Made by a program: the position numbers and the translations under genes
The notes under the pieces: model-generated
Told to the model about the DNA's origin: nothing
The model's input: the letters and a program-made list of their open reading frames with translations, nothing else
Databases searched by the model: none
Source: Achatina immaculata
Lineage: Eukaryota; Mollusca; Gastropoda; Stylommatophora; Achatinidae
DNA: 64,000 bases
Reading direction: 5' to 3'
Assembly (NCBI GenBank): GCA_009760885.1
Contig: CM019699.1
Location: forward strand, 45,723,768-45,787,767
Shown here: piece after piece, positions 49,071 through 59,907 of the stretch
Layout: every line of letters starts with the position of its first letter
Position numbering within the stretch: position 1 is the stretch's first letter

Positions 49071-50711
49071 AGGGATGGCGACTGCAGTAAAACTGGTTAA
49101 TATAAATAAGGTAGATAGAGGTGTATGGTGCAGTTTTACAAAGTGAGGGAGGAAGTGAGCAAGGTGAGAAAAAAACGAATATAAAGTATGAGAATGTATA
49201 AATGAAAAACATACAACATCCGATATTTCGGCGTGAGCCTTATTCGAGGATACATGCAAAAACAAAATACAAACATATATAACTTATCTGAAGCGTCTTG
49301 CTCTCAGCAAAGCTTAATTGTGTGTGGAAGAAGGAGAAGGAAGAAAAAAAAAAACGTTGCCTGCAGACAAAAGATTCCAGATATAGCCAATCATAGCGAA
49401 GAAGCGGAGAGAGAGGAAGGCAATAGAAACATGATAGCCGCTAGAGGTGTCGGGTGAGGGGATGGGGGGGGGGGGGGAAGGGGAGAGAAAAGAGGACGCG
49501 AGAGATAATGAATGAAGAACTTAAACACCTACAGGGAGGAAATGTAAAACTGGTGAATGGGACAAGACCAAGATGTTGGCAGAGAAGGAAATAGGATGGT
49601 GGTAGGGAGGGGTAGCATAGAGAAAGAAATTAGAGTATAAAAAAAGGCCAGTGGAAAAAAGAAAGAAGTTACAGAAAGCTGAAGACATTGTTAATTCCAG
49701 ATGGGTAGAGACAGCCAGTCTGGAAAATAAGGCGCTGTTCTAAGACCCTCCGAGATCGTACATCTGCGGAACAAGAGCGGATTGCACTAACCGAAATGTC
49801 CTGTTTGCCCCTGTGGTTACCAAGGCAAAAATGTTTAGCCACAGGTGTCCAGGCCCTCTTAGAAATATCATTGAGATGCTGGCGAAATCGATCTCCTAAC
49901 CGTAAGCCAGTTTCCCCTATGTACTTCAAACCGCAACGTTTGCACATGATAACATAAATGACATTTCGTGAAGTGCAGGTGAAGCCCTCCTGTACCGACA
50001 ACGTGGATTTAGGGAAAGAGATCTGGCTGGCCTCGACAACAAACGGACAAGTGTTGCATCTACGGCGTCCACAACGTCTGGTACCATAAAAAGTGTCATC
50101 TGTCTCAAGATGACTACGAATTAAAAGGTCCCTGAGGTTTTTGTCACGTCTGTAAGCCACCAATGGGGGTTCCCCAAAAAGTTCACGTGTCTCAGGCTCG
50201 GTCTGGAGGAGGTGGAGATGGCGAAACAGTATGTTTTTAACTGCCAAACTATGGGGGTGGTACGTGAGTACTAGTTTCACCCTGTCCGAGCAACAGTGCG
50301 GTTTAGGGGTGAGGGCTTGTTGCCGCGATATGTGGCTAATGCGGATCCAAGACGACGAGAGAACGTGGTCTGGATAGCCGCGTTGACGGAAGAAATCTAG
50401 TAATTTGTGGCCTTGATCCTGGAAATCCAAATCCTCCTTACACAAACGTCGCAACCTAAGAAGCTGGGAAAAAGGAATAGAGTCCTTACACGATCTGGGA
50501 TGGGAGGAAGAGTACAGGAGGTAGCTGTGAGAGTCTGTAGGTTTATAGTAGATAGAAGTAGTAAGCCCGGAGGGGCCGATAGTGACGGCAATGTCAAGAA
50601 AGTTAGCGGAAGTAGCAGAGATATGGGAGGTGAAAGAAATGACAGGATTGTATTCTTTAACAAAACTGATAAAGTTGTCAAGGTCTTCCTCTGGCATTGA
50701 TGTGATCCCAA
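49071..50711 (-). mobile_element. PLE-2: Penelope-like element C-terminal half with GIY-YIG
   Basis: The minus frame 50697-49669 (342 codons) starts immediately after where the RT catalytic box would be (GITSMPEEDLDNF follows YIDDG in PLE-1), and the gap at 50712 removes the rest. It contains FLDIAVTIG, YYKPTDSHSYLLYSSSHP, QLLRLRRLC and SDRVKLVLTYHP, then the GIY-YIG nuclease: NVIYVIMCKRCGLKYIGETG, LRLGDRFRQHL, KHF. It ends in INNVFSFL. As known for PLEs, the nuclease nicks the target and the telomerase-like RT primes from it. The frame is intact throughout. The 3' non-coding region holds the hammerhead-like motif at 49218-49251. A truncated sister lies at 37342. Confidence 0.93.
49218..49251 (-). 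ncRNA. Hammerhead-like motif, PLE-2 type, copy g
   Basis: On the minus strand: ATCC, TCGAATAA, GGC-TCAC-GCC, GAAA, TATC, GGAT. It lies in the 3' region of PLE-2 in sense orientation. Confidence 0.68.
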
Positions 50712-50949
50712 NNNNNNNNNNNNNNNNNNNNNNNNNNNNNNNNNNNNNNNNNNNNNNNNNNNNNNNNNNNNNNNNNNNNNNNNNNNNNNNNNNNNNNNNN
50801 NNNNNNNNNNNAAATATTAATAATAATTAATATGTTGAAAGAGAAAATTGTTGCCATTTGCTTTTCAAGGAAAGCCATTTTAAAAGAAAACTGCCTTTTA
50901 TCGTCCGCACCCATACATACATCAATGAATGTGGCCTTGAAGACACAGT

Positions 50950-51020
50950 GTGTGTGTGTGTGCGTGTGTGTGTGCGTGTATGTGTGTGTGTGCGTGTGTG
51001 TGTGCGTGTATGTGTGTGTG
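50950..51020. repeat. (GT)n microsatellite
   Basis: GT units with regular GC and AT interruptions. Confidence 0.95.
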
Positions 51021-51079
51021 ACACACTTTTGATTATTAGTTTTCAAAGTCTAAGAGTTTTAAAGGCATAGTGAAAAAAA

Positions 51080-51550
51080 TGTTCCTATTAGCCTATGTTG
51101 CAATCCAGAGCAAGCATTATATTAGATAAGGTCCTAATAGCCTATGTTGTAATGCAGAGCAAAGCATTACATTAGATCAGGTCCTAATAGTCTATATTGT
51201 AATACAGAACAAGCATTATATTAGATAAGGTCCTAATAGCCTGTGTTGTAAGTCAGAGCAAAGCATTACATTAGATCAGGTCCTAATGGCCTATGTTGTA
51301 ATACAGAACAAGCATTATATTAGATCAGGTCCTAATAGTCTATATTGTATTCCAGAGCAAGCATTATATTAGATCAGGTCCTAATAGCCTATGTTGTAAT
51401 GCAGAGCAAGCATTACATTAGATCAGGTCCTAATAGCCTATGTTGTAATGCAGAGCAAGCATTACATTAGATCAGGTCCTAATAGCCTATGTTGTAAGTC
51501 AGAGCAAAGCATTACATTAGATCAGGTCCTAATAGCCTATGTTGTAATGC
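51080..51550. repeat. 49-bp minisatellite, interrupted by PLE-1
   Basis: The unit is gcctatgttgtaatgcagag then caagcattacattagatcag and gtcctaata, 9-10 copies. A further unit (tatgttgtaatgcagagcaa...agatcagga) lies at 54573-54614, on the other side of PLE-1, so the element split the array. Confidence 0.88.
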
Positions 51551-51551
51551 A

Positions 51552-52045
51552 AGAATGTATAAAATTGGAAAAAAGTAGGAGCAGCTTTATTACTTAACGA
51601 TTACAAAGTTGTGACGTTTCGGCGTGAGCCTTAATCATACAAAAACATACAGGACGAAGAAATAGAGAGAGGAGATAAAGTATAGATTTACATGAATACT
51701 GTAAAAAAAAAAAAAAAAGTACTTAGCTGTAAATAAGGTGTGGCTTGTCCGATGGTGTGTGTCAGGAATGGATCTGGTAGGACGTGGAAATTGTTTAAAT
51801 AGAGACCTGTGACATGTGGTCGGTGGGTTGTAACTGGGAGTGGTGGATGGGGAACCGGGGAGGGGAGAGAGAGTGACGCACTACTGGTCTAGCTAGGAGA
51901 ATTTGAAACAGGTGATTGGGGAAGAGATGTTGCAGAGAAGAGGGGTTGCTGAGAAAATAGCGGGGTTGCAGAGTGATGCTGTGAGGAAGTTTGAAAAGTA
52001 AAAAGGGGTGGATTTAGTGGAGAGGTACTATAATGATAACCCATT
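51552..52045 (-). repeat. PLE-1 left inverted terminal repeat
   Basis: Near-perfect reverse complement of 54030-54523. The outer end reads gaatgtataaaattggaaaa and the inner end gtggagaggtactataatga. Confidence 0.92.
51609..51642 (-). ncRNA. Hammerhead-like motif, PLE-1 type, copy d
   Basis: Minus strand: TTGT, ATGATTAA, GGC-TCAC-GCC, GAAA, CGTC, ACAA. It lies in the left inverted repeat, so it points outward from the element. Confidence 0.68.
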
Positions 52046-54029
52046 TGCACGTTACGACCACCATAAATATAGCTGGACACCTTCCCCCGGGGCTTCCCAA
52101 GCTTTAGATCTTTATATTGATACGACGTGGCGTGAGATCTTAACCTCAAGCCACCAAGAATTCGACATTTTAACCTAAATAAGGGAGAGTCCAGAGCATT
52201 GTCCACTCTGAAATATCGAAACGACATTGTAATCAAGCCAGCTGATAAGACCAGCAATCTCGTAGTTTGGAAAAAAGATTTATATCGCGGAAGGAATGTC
52301 CCAACTCAGCAATACAGAATTCTATGCCCCAGCGAAAAACGATACTACCCGTTCTAATAATGACATAGTGGAAGCAACCATTAAAGATCTAATCACAGAA
52401 GGTGGCCTCCCACCCCAAGCTTTCTCTTCACATTAAGGACAGCTGTTTAGGCACACCCACTTTCTATCTTCTTCCTAAAATCCACAAACCAGGTAACCCT
52501 GGACGCCCCATTGTATCAGCGTGTTCATGCCCCACTGAGCACATTTCTGATTTTTTAGATAGCATTTCCAGCCTCTTGTACAAAGACTACCCTCCTTTTG
52601 AAAGACACCAACCACGCATTAACAATTTTTGATACAATCACACTCTCTCAACACCACACCTATCACATCTTTCTCCTTGATGTCTGCTCTCTTTACACTT
52701 CTATCCCACATAAGGATGGACTCTTAGCACTCCGCCATTTTCTCGACAAAGACCCTCACCCCACAACTAACACTGACACCATAATTAGACTTACAGAGCT
52801 AGTACTAAACCAAAATTCTTTCGAATTCAACGGCGAATACTTCGAGCAAATCAGTGGTGTTGCTATGGGAACGAAAATGGGTCCCAGTTATGCATGTTTA
52901 TTTATGGGGTTTCTGGAAGTCAAATTATGGGAAACCTACACTGGCAGATTTCCAGAATTCTATAAAAGGTACATCGATGATGGCATTGGAATTACAAGTA
53001 TGCCACACGAAGACCTTAAAAAATTTATTGAATACACTCAATACACTCAATAAGAACATAAAATTCACTTATGAAATCTCTGACAAGTCTGTTAATTTTT
53101 TAGACATTAAAATTTCTATTGGCACAAACAGGCTTGTTACCTCTGTATTTTACAAGCCCACCGATAGCCACACCTATTTGCTTTACACCTCCTCCCATCC
53201 TGAGGCCTGTAAGAACTCCATCCCATATTCCCAACTCCTCCGTCTTCGCCGCATATGTCAGGATAATTTGGACTTTTTAGATCAGTCCAACAAGTTATTA
53301 GAATTTTTCCGTCATCGCCACTACCCAGAAAAGGTCCTTCGTAAAGCCTTCAACCGTATCCAACTAGTGAGCCGCAAAGAAGTATTCAGGAAAAAGCCTG
53401 TTACTCCATCTGACAGAGTTAAGTTAGTACTGCCTTTCCACCCACACGGTCAGATGGTTAAGAAAATCCTTTATCGTCATCTGCCGATAATCCAACTCGA
53501 CTCCGACACTCGTAACATTTTCTCTGTATTGGCATACAAACGTGAGCCAAACCTTAAGGACATCCTCGTCCACAGCCACTTGAAGCAGAGCCTTAAGTAT
53601 GTTGGCACCAGAAAATGTAACCGCCCCCGCTGCGTTACCTGCCCTGTAGTTTGGGAAACGAAAACAATCACCTTTCCCGAAACTATCCTCACACTTCATG
53701 AGGGATTCACATGCGAGTCCCGAAATGTGATATATGTCATCGTGTGCAAAAGATGCAAGATAACATATATCGGTGAGACTGGCCTCAGATTAGGGGACCG
53801 CATGCAAAAACATCTATACGACATCACCCAGCATGCTTCGAAACCAGTCCCAAATCATTTCAATGGCCCCAACCACAGAGGCAAATCTGATTTTCTGGTA
53901 ACAGCCATCAAACAATGTCACGCAGATGACACAAGCCGCCTGGCACTTGAGAACCGGTGCATTCAAAATTATGGGACGCTGGAACCACATGGGTTAAACT
54001 CGCTGTTTAGTTACACGTAACATCATCTT

Positions 54030-54523
54030 CTTCAATCATTATAGTACCTCTCCACTAAATCCACCCCTTTTTACTTTTCAAACTTCCTCACAGCATCACT
54101 CTGCAACCTCGCTATTTTCTCAGCAACCCCTCTTCTCTGCAACATCTCTTCCCCAATCACCTGTTTCAAATTCTCCTAGCTAGACCAGTAGTGCGTCACT
54201 CTCTCTCCCCTCCCCGGTTCCCCATCCACCACTCCCAGTTACAACCCACCGACCACATGTCACATGTCTCTATTTAAACAATTTCCACGTCCTACCAGAT
54301 CCATTCCTGACACACACCATCGGACAAGCCACACCTTATTTACAGCTAAGTACTTTTTTTTTTTTTTACAGTATTCATGTAAATCTATACTTTATCTCCT
54401 CTCTCTATTTCTTCGTCCTGTATGTTTTTGTATGATTAAGGCTCACGCCGAAACGTCACAACTTTGTAATCGTTAAGTAATAAAGCTGCTCCTACTTTTT
54501 TCCAATTTTATACATTCTAGTAT
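54030..54523 (+). repeat. PLE-1 right terminal repeat
   Basis: The reverse complement of the left repeat. It starts just after the stop codon of the PLE protein and has aataaagc before its end. Confidence 0.92.
54428..54461 (+). ncRNA. Hammerhead-like motif, PLE-1 type, copy c
   Basis: TTGT (54428-54431), ATGATTAA, GGC-TCAC-GCC (54440-54449), GAAA (54450-54453), CGTC (54454-54457), ACAA (54458-54461). All stems are perfect. Confidence 0.7.
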
Positions 54524-54614
54524 CACAGCTTTACTGCAGTGTTTAGTGTATAGTTGTATACTTATACACCAATTATTATGTTGTAATGCAGAGCAAGCAT
54601 TGCATTAGATCAGG

Positions 54615-55189
54615 AGAGGCATATAGCGGTTTTTTTTCCTCGTTTGATCAGAGATTTCCCGTTCGATCAATGTGTTTGGCTGATCCACCCCTATCAAACT
54701 TTCTCTGCTACCGAAGCCTTCGCTTTTATTGCCATAATAATTGCCGCAACAATATCATCAAAATTAAAAACACCAGCATTCAGTAATGAAACAAAATAGC
54801 AGAGGAAGAAACCAATGTAACGACGATGAAATCGATCAGTCATCAATAATCGTACGCCAAATACTAAAGACAGAGTGTAGAAATAAACACATTTTTGTAA
54901 TTACCGAGCAAGAAAATAAATGTATATGGGAAGAAAGGCCGTTGCATCTGTGGGGAATTTTCATGTGGAAATAAGAATACCTTTGCTTTGCTTTTACCGG
55001 TATTGCATGCACAATGCTGAACTCGCAGCCATGGTGTGTAATTCGACAACGTGGCCGCTGATGTGACACATTGTTTAAAGAGTTTGTTTTTTGTTTTTTT
55101 TAAAAAATATTTTCGCTCTATACGTTTTACACTTTGTGCATAGCATATTTGTTCTAGAGCTTTAAGAACATGCTCGTGAAAAGAAAACA
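54615..55189. other. No gene recognised
   Basis: Unique sequence. Short frames only. Confidence 0.45.
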
Positions 55190-55330
55190 GAACGGATGGC
55201 AGTGACTGAAATGCCACTTTTGTTTTCGTGGTCCTCTTGATTATAATGCTGAGGAACAGGTTTGTGTGCATTGTTGGAGATGTCACTTGCGTGTGTTGGC
55301 GGGATCAGTTGTTCTTTCCTCTTCTTACCT
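55190..55330 (-). pseudogene. PLE-3 fragment (end of GIY-YIG region)
   Basis: The minus frame gives ASDISNNAHKPVPQHYNQED, HENKSGISVTAIRS. This aligns with LYDITQHASKPVPNHFNGPN in PLE-1 and SDFLVTAIKQC after it. It is more diverged than PLE-1 or PLE-2 and only about 45 residues long, so it is a relic of a third PLE lineage. Confidence 0.75.
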
Positions 55331-55469
55331 GTTGTCGTAAAACTGCACCATACACCTCCGGCTAAATCTATTATACTAGTGCCGGTTTTATAGCAGTTCA
55401 AGTCATAGTTATCACACACCAACTGATATTAGTGTGGCAAAAAAAAAATCTAAATAAGAAGACAGCCAG

Positions 55470-56225
55470 CCAGAGGGCTTCGTTTTATGAGGTCGACCGA
55501 TGTTGAAATGAGCAGATGGACAGATACTGAACTTAATACAATCATCAAAGAAAGTGAGCAAATGGGGCTCAGTCGTAACATAAAGAAAGTAGTTGTGATG
55601 TTCATCTCAAAAGTCAACCCCCCTTCCTCTCCCCCGACAATATGCATTATGCAACCAAAAGACAAAAACCATAAACCAGTTTAACAGACACTTTGCTGCA
55701 GTCAGATGAAAGATGTATCTCCCAATTTTAAAAAAAACGGAAATGCAGAACCCAAGACCTCCTTTCAAAAGTTGAAATCTTTTCTTTGCAATAAGTCACT
55801 ATCTGTGAGAGCTAGGGGAAGAAAGCGCTGCAGTGTTACACTGAACCAGTCTTGTTCTAAGGATGCGGAGCTAGACGGCCAGACACAAAGAAGGCTGGAA
55901 TCATCTAAAATGTGGTTCTTAAGAAGAACGCTGAAGGTGCCATGGACATCGAGAAAATCAAATGAGGAAGCTCTGAAAGAGGCACAAGAAAGAAGTTAAA
56001 TTATAACGAAAATGACAATCTCAATTCAAATCTGTGAGAGGGATTGGCTAGAGCACCTAACAAGCAACAGGGAAGATCGAAGGAAGAAAAGACATAGGTA
56101 GACAGAGAGAAAAGGTGTTTGAAAGTGTGGCATCCATGCACGCGAAATGCTCAGTGAGACGCTTGTTTAGATGCACAAGGGATCGGGGGTACTGGAAGGA
56201 CATGATATCCTAAGCCTCTCGGCGG
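55470..56225 (+). pseudogene. LINE-E C-terminal region, degenerate
   Basis: The + strand, across shifts, gives WTDTELNTIIKESEQMGLSR, NIKKVVVMFISKVNPP, then LKCYTEPVLF-like, QTQRRLESSKMWFLRRTLKV, PWTSRKSNEEALKEAQERS and, after a shift, TTGKIEG-like and RLFRCTRDRGYWKDMIS. This is the post-palm and tail region of a LINE (E..GL..N..K...M, YTEPVL.YG, R.LE...MW.LRR.L...W). It ends next to (GA)n. It is dead. Confidence 0.82.
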
Positions 56226-56231
56226 GGATCT

Positions 56232-56235
<4 letters not shown>

Positions 56236-56278
<43 letters not shown>
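56236..56278. repeat. (GA)n microsatellite
   Basis: About 21 AG units at the LINE-E end, possibly grown from its tail. Confidence 0.95.
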
Positions 56279-56282
<4 letters not shown>

Positions 56283-56344
56283 AATGAACTTCTGTGAACA
56301 AAAACAGCAAAGTGACATGATATAAGATCCTCCTCGAGCACCAT

Positions 56345-56362
56345 ATAATGTATGTATATATA

Positions 56363-56418
<56 letters not shown>

Positions 56419-56440
56419 CATGTATGTATGTATGTGTATG
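56345..56440. repeat. (AT)n and (ATGT)n microsatellite
   Basis: A TA run to 56410, then atgtatgtatgt-type units. Confidence 0.95.
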
Positions 56441-57241
56441 TCTGTCTGTCTATCTGTCTGTCTACCCCGCTTTCGTCTCTTAAGGTTAATTTAAAAAGTG
56501 GAGGAAAAATATTGAAAAAAAAGTTATTTTATGTTTTTTTTTTATGCACGGGCGAGCTGCTGTAAGAGAGAATGCTGAAGCTGAAAACACTCGAAGAAAT
56601 GACTTTTGTCTCACGTTACTGGAAGCTTTGTAAAAGAAAAAAATAACTTGAGTAATTCACTAATCTCGTTATTCTCACCCGGAGTTAGTGTTGACTGCAC
56701 CAGAAGTTTTGTGGCTTCGTCTTGAATTTTTTTTTTTTTTTTTAAATGTTAAAAGTTAGAGGAGCTAGACTTTGCCTTCCGAAGGTAAACATTTTCACAG
56801 CAATAATACCACTGGAAGCTGAAATTTGATGAGGATCTAGAGAGATATGAGGCCGACTCATGACAGAACTCATGTGTTTGTGGAAGTTTTTTATAATCCT
56901 GGAAAGTGCAGGCGATACTTGCCTAGAACATCTAGATCAAACGGGAGTGGACAGTTTATTTATGCTTTGAAAATACGTGCAGTGCGGTGTTAACGTTCCC
57001 GAGATTTCAGTACGATAACTGTGATCTTTAATGACGTACGTATATGGGGATCTTCGGTGATCTGCATGGAGATTTTTCAATGATTTATATGCAGATGTTC
57101 AAGTATATGTGTCTGGATTTTCACTGTCAAATTGTTTTCGAATCTTCTATTATTCTGCTGTATTACTGAATATCTGCTCTGCGTAATTTATTGCATATTG
57201 TTATCTACTTTCTTTAAATTTTTTATTCACAGTCATCTTGT
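56441..57241. other. No gene recognised
   Basis: Unique AT-rich sequence without domains. Confidence 0.45.
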
Positions 57242-57252
57242 ACTGTCTTATC

Positions 57253-57431
57253 CGTCTTGGAAGGGTACATAATGGGAAAAAGAAAGAGAAGAAGACCAAG
57301 GAGAAGATGGCTGCAAGACATCGTTGATAATCTGTAAATGGACGCATCAGCAGCAGGGCATCTTGCTTACAACCGAGAGACCTGCAGGAGAGATGTTAGG
57401 GAGCAAAGTTCCGCAAATGACTGACTGACTG
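57253..57431 (+). mobile_element. LINE-A 3' tip, 11-bp TSD
   Basis: The sequence ggaagggtacataatgggaa, agaccaaggagaagatggct, gcatcagcagcagggcatct matches LINE-A. The tail is (TGAC)n, not (GAAT)n. The flanks carry actgtcttatc at 57242-57252 and 57432-57442. Confidence 0.9.
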
Positions 57432-57444
57432 ACTGTCTTATCAA

Positions 57445-57890
57445 GATAGGTTTACTTATTTGGATCCATAGTTTACTGTCATCACAATTACTAGTACCGA
57501 CCTCTGTCTCACACTCTTCTCCAGCGTTAAAATTAGATCTGTCTGGCGTGGGGGACTCGCCACCGGATCTTTTTTCTTCCATGTTGCTGTTTGAGTTTCT
57601 TGTTATATTTCCAGAAGGTAGTTTACCATTGCTTTCCTTCCAGGTAGTGACTGTACTAGTCAGTGATCATAGCCATTGTCCGGCATTGAGATCATTTGCT
57701 TACCATCAAACGTAGAATGGTGACCATAACCAACATTATCTGTCGGCTGCTGTCCTATTTCATTCACCACCTGCTCCCATGGCTTCACGTCACCCTGATC
57801 GGGGGGTGGGGGGGGTGCTATATAGTGGTACTCCACCTTGCTCAAGGGTGTCCCGTAGACTGACGGAGGTAAGGAGGCGTCTTACTTCTC
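57445..57890 (-). pseudogene. Coding-like fragment, unknown protein
   Basis: The minus strand reads DASLPPSVYGTPLSKVEYHY then IAPPPPPDQGDVKPWEQVVN and NVGYGHHSTFDGKQMISMPD up to a stop. One base-shift away it continues TSTVTTWKESNGKLPSGNIT, SNSNMEEKRSGGESPTPDRS, CETEVGTSNCDDSKLW. Composition is polar and acidic with Tyr-containing motifs, like the cytoplasmic tail of a membrane protein. There is no repeat. The shift near 57660 means either a broken gene copy or an error. I do not recognise the family. Confidence 0.4.
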
Positions 57891-58095
57891 CTTTGATAGG
57901 AATATTCCTACCCCGCTAAGCTGATTACAGAAGATTAAACAGAGAAAACTTAAAATACTTTGGCCATATTAAATGTCATTAGAATTTAGATAAGACAGTT
58001 TTGGAAGGGTACATAATGGGAAAAATAGAGGAAAACCAAGGCCAAGATGGCTGCAAGACATCGTTGATGATCTGCGAGTGGATTCATCAGCAGCA

Positions 58096-58671
58096 TGTAT
58101 AAACTAGGAAAAATATAGGAACATCTTTATTACTTAACGACTACAAAGTTGTGACGTTTCGGCGTGAGCCTTAATCATACAAAAACATACAAGACGAAGA
58201 AGCAGAGAGAGGAGATAAAATATAGATTCACATGAATACTATTTTTTTTTAAATTTTAAAATTAAATAGAGTACTTAGCTGTAAATTGTAAAGTGTGGCT
58301 TGTCCGGCGGTGTGTGTCAGGAATGGATTTAGCAGAACGTGGAGACTGTTTAAATGGAGACCTACCTATGATATGTGGTCGGTGGATTGTAACTGGGGGT
58401 GGAGGATGGGGAACCGGGAGGGGAGAGAGAGTGATACAATGTTGACCTAGCCAGGAGAAGTTGAAATGGATGATTAGGGAAGAAGGGTTGCAAAGTGATG
58501 CTGTGAGGAGGTTTGACAAGTAAGAAGGGGTGGAGCTTAATAGAGAGGTACTATAGAGATTGAAGAGAATGTTGAGTGTAGCTGAACAGCGAGTTTAACC
58601 CATGTGGCTCCAGCGCTCCATAATTTTGAATGCAGCGGTTCTCAAGCTGCAGGCGGCTTGTGTCATCTGCG
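58096..58671 (-). mobile_element. PLE-1 3' end inserted in LINE-A, 9-bp TSD
   Basis: The minus strand starts in the last codons of the PLE-1 protein (SRL..LENRCIQNYG.LEPHG) and runs through the 3' region with the hammerhead-like motif to gtttataca. tcagcagca is repeated at 58087-58095 and 58672-58680. The unfilled site is seen in the paralogue at 57345-57365. Confidence 0.92.
58149..58182 (-). ncRNA. Hammerhead-like motif, PLE-1 type, copy e
   Basis: The same 34 bases as copy c, in sense orientation within the inserted PLE-1 end. Confidence 0.68.
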
Positions 58672-58760
58672 TCAGCAGCAGGGCATCTTGCTCACAACCG
58701 ATGGGCCTACAGGAGAGCTGTTAGGGAGTCAAAGTTTCGCAAGGGACATGGAAATGCCTG

Positions 58761-59809
58761 ACTGACTGAGTTTACTGTCTGTAACCTTTTTTTCCGCTAC
58801 AAACAAGTGTTTTATTAATATCCTGTCTTTAAACTTCATATTTTGTCCTCTAACACGGCCATGACCTGTAATTCTACAATGATATTGTGGAATTGTTCTT
58901 AATGTTTGAAATGATCTTTAAGAATCTGTATTCGTGATTATTTCTCCCCTCCCCCCTTTCTTCTGCGAGCTAAATATGGAGCCCTGTTGCATAGCGCTGA
59001 TGATGACTGCCGGTTACTGTAATCAAGACTCCTCTCGTTGTCTTTGTCTAAATGGTATGGACAATCCTGGAGTATATATCCTGGATTCTATACTACATTC
59101 ATGCATAAGCATTCCTTTGTACAGGATGTTTAAAGTCTATATAGGTGACTCGCTCATCACGAGACATATGTTGTGGATATATTTGTTGCTGTCTTTAATG
59201 TTCTATATCCCTGGAGTGTTTGCCAGTATGTTAGAAGCGGCCGATGCTCTGAAAGTGTTGAAAGACAAGAGTCGCATAGAACAGGAATTATGGTACGGTC
59301 AATGACTTAAAGATCCGGACTGGACCCAGAAGAAAACCTTTTTTTCTGCAAACTCCATCGCCGAGGCTGAGACTGTTACTAGGAGCAACGAACTAAGCGT
59401 TGGGATAGTTCCTAATGAGGGAAATATTTAGAGAAGTAACGCGAGAGGACATCAGCGATATGCACAGAATCAGCTTAATCGAATGCAGTGTAAAAACAAG
59501 GTCAGGATTCCGGAGATCATTACTTCCAATCTGTGCAGGCTGCTGAAGATGTGGTTCTGTAGTCTACAATGATCAAACCGTACTCGATTCAGTACAACCT
59601 GCTGACGCCTTTTTTTCCCTCGCTGGCAAAATGGAAAAAAAAGTTCACTGCTTGTTTCTAACATTCTAAACTACCGCGATCTATGCTGATTCTCTAGAGG
59701 AAAAAAAATGTTGGACTGTCTGTGTACAGAGTGACTGAAAGTACAAGTTTCACGATGTGGAGGACGTATTTCGGAATTCTAAATGCAGGAAATTTGAAGA
59801 AAACACTAG

Positions 59810-59848
<39 letters not shown>

Positions 59849-59860
59849 TAATATGAAACA

Positions 59861-59907
<47 letters not shown>

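Larger units (their letters stand above)
51550..54572 (+). mobile_element. PLE-1 with ~500-bp terminal inverted repeats
   Basis: The central part (about 52200-54020) encodes a PLE protein broken by about three shifts (near 52420, 52600, 53050). Landmarks in order are [60 protein letters not shown] (motif A), AMGTKMGPSYACLFMG, FYKRYIDDGIGI (catalytic YIDD), VNFLDIKISIG, FYKPTDSHTYLLYTSSHP, SDRVKLVLPFHPHG, and the GIY-YIG nuclease NVIYVIVCKRCKITYIGETG, LRLGDRMQKHL, NHF, ending LNSLFSYT. Sequence from about 54030 to 54523 is repeated in inverted orientation at 51552-52045, including the hammerhead-like motif. Such inverted terminal copies are known for Penelope-type elements. It is inactive as it stands. 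Confidence 0.93.
57935..58760 (+). pseudogene. LINE-A 3' end, split by a PLE
   Basis: The halves 57935-58095 and 58672-58760 form a LINE-A terminus (RKLKYFGHIK...LEGYIMGK, then HLAHNRWAYRRAV) with a (TGAC)n tail. A 576-bp PLE-1 fragment lies between. Confidence 0.87.

Noticed and set aside
58934..59305. Small membrane protein
   Set aside because: One hydrophobic stretch and a start codon, but no family, no repeat of the frame elsewhere and no splice context. Left as unrecognised sequence.
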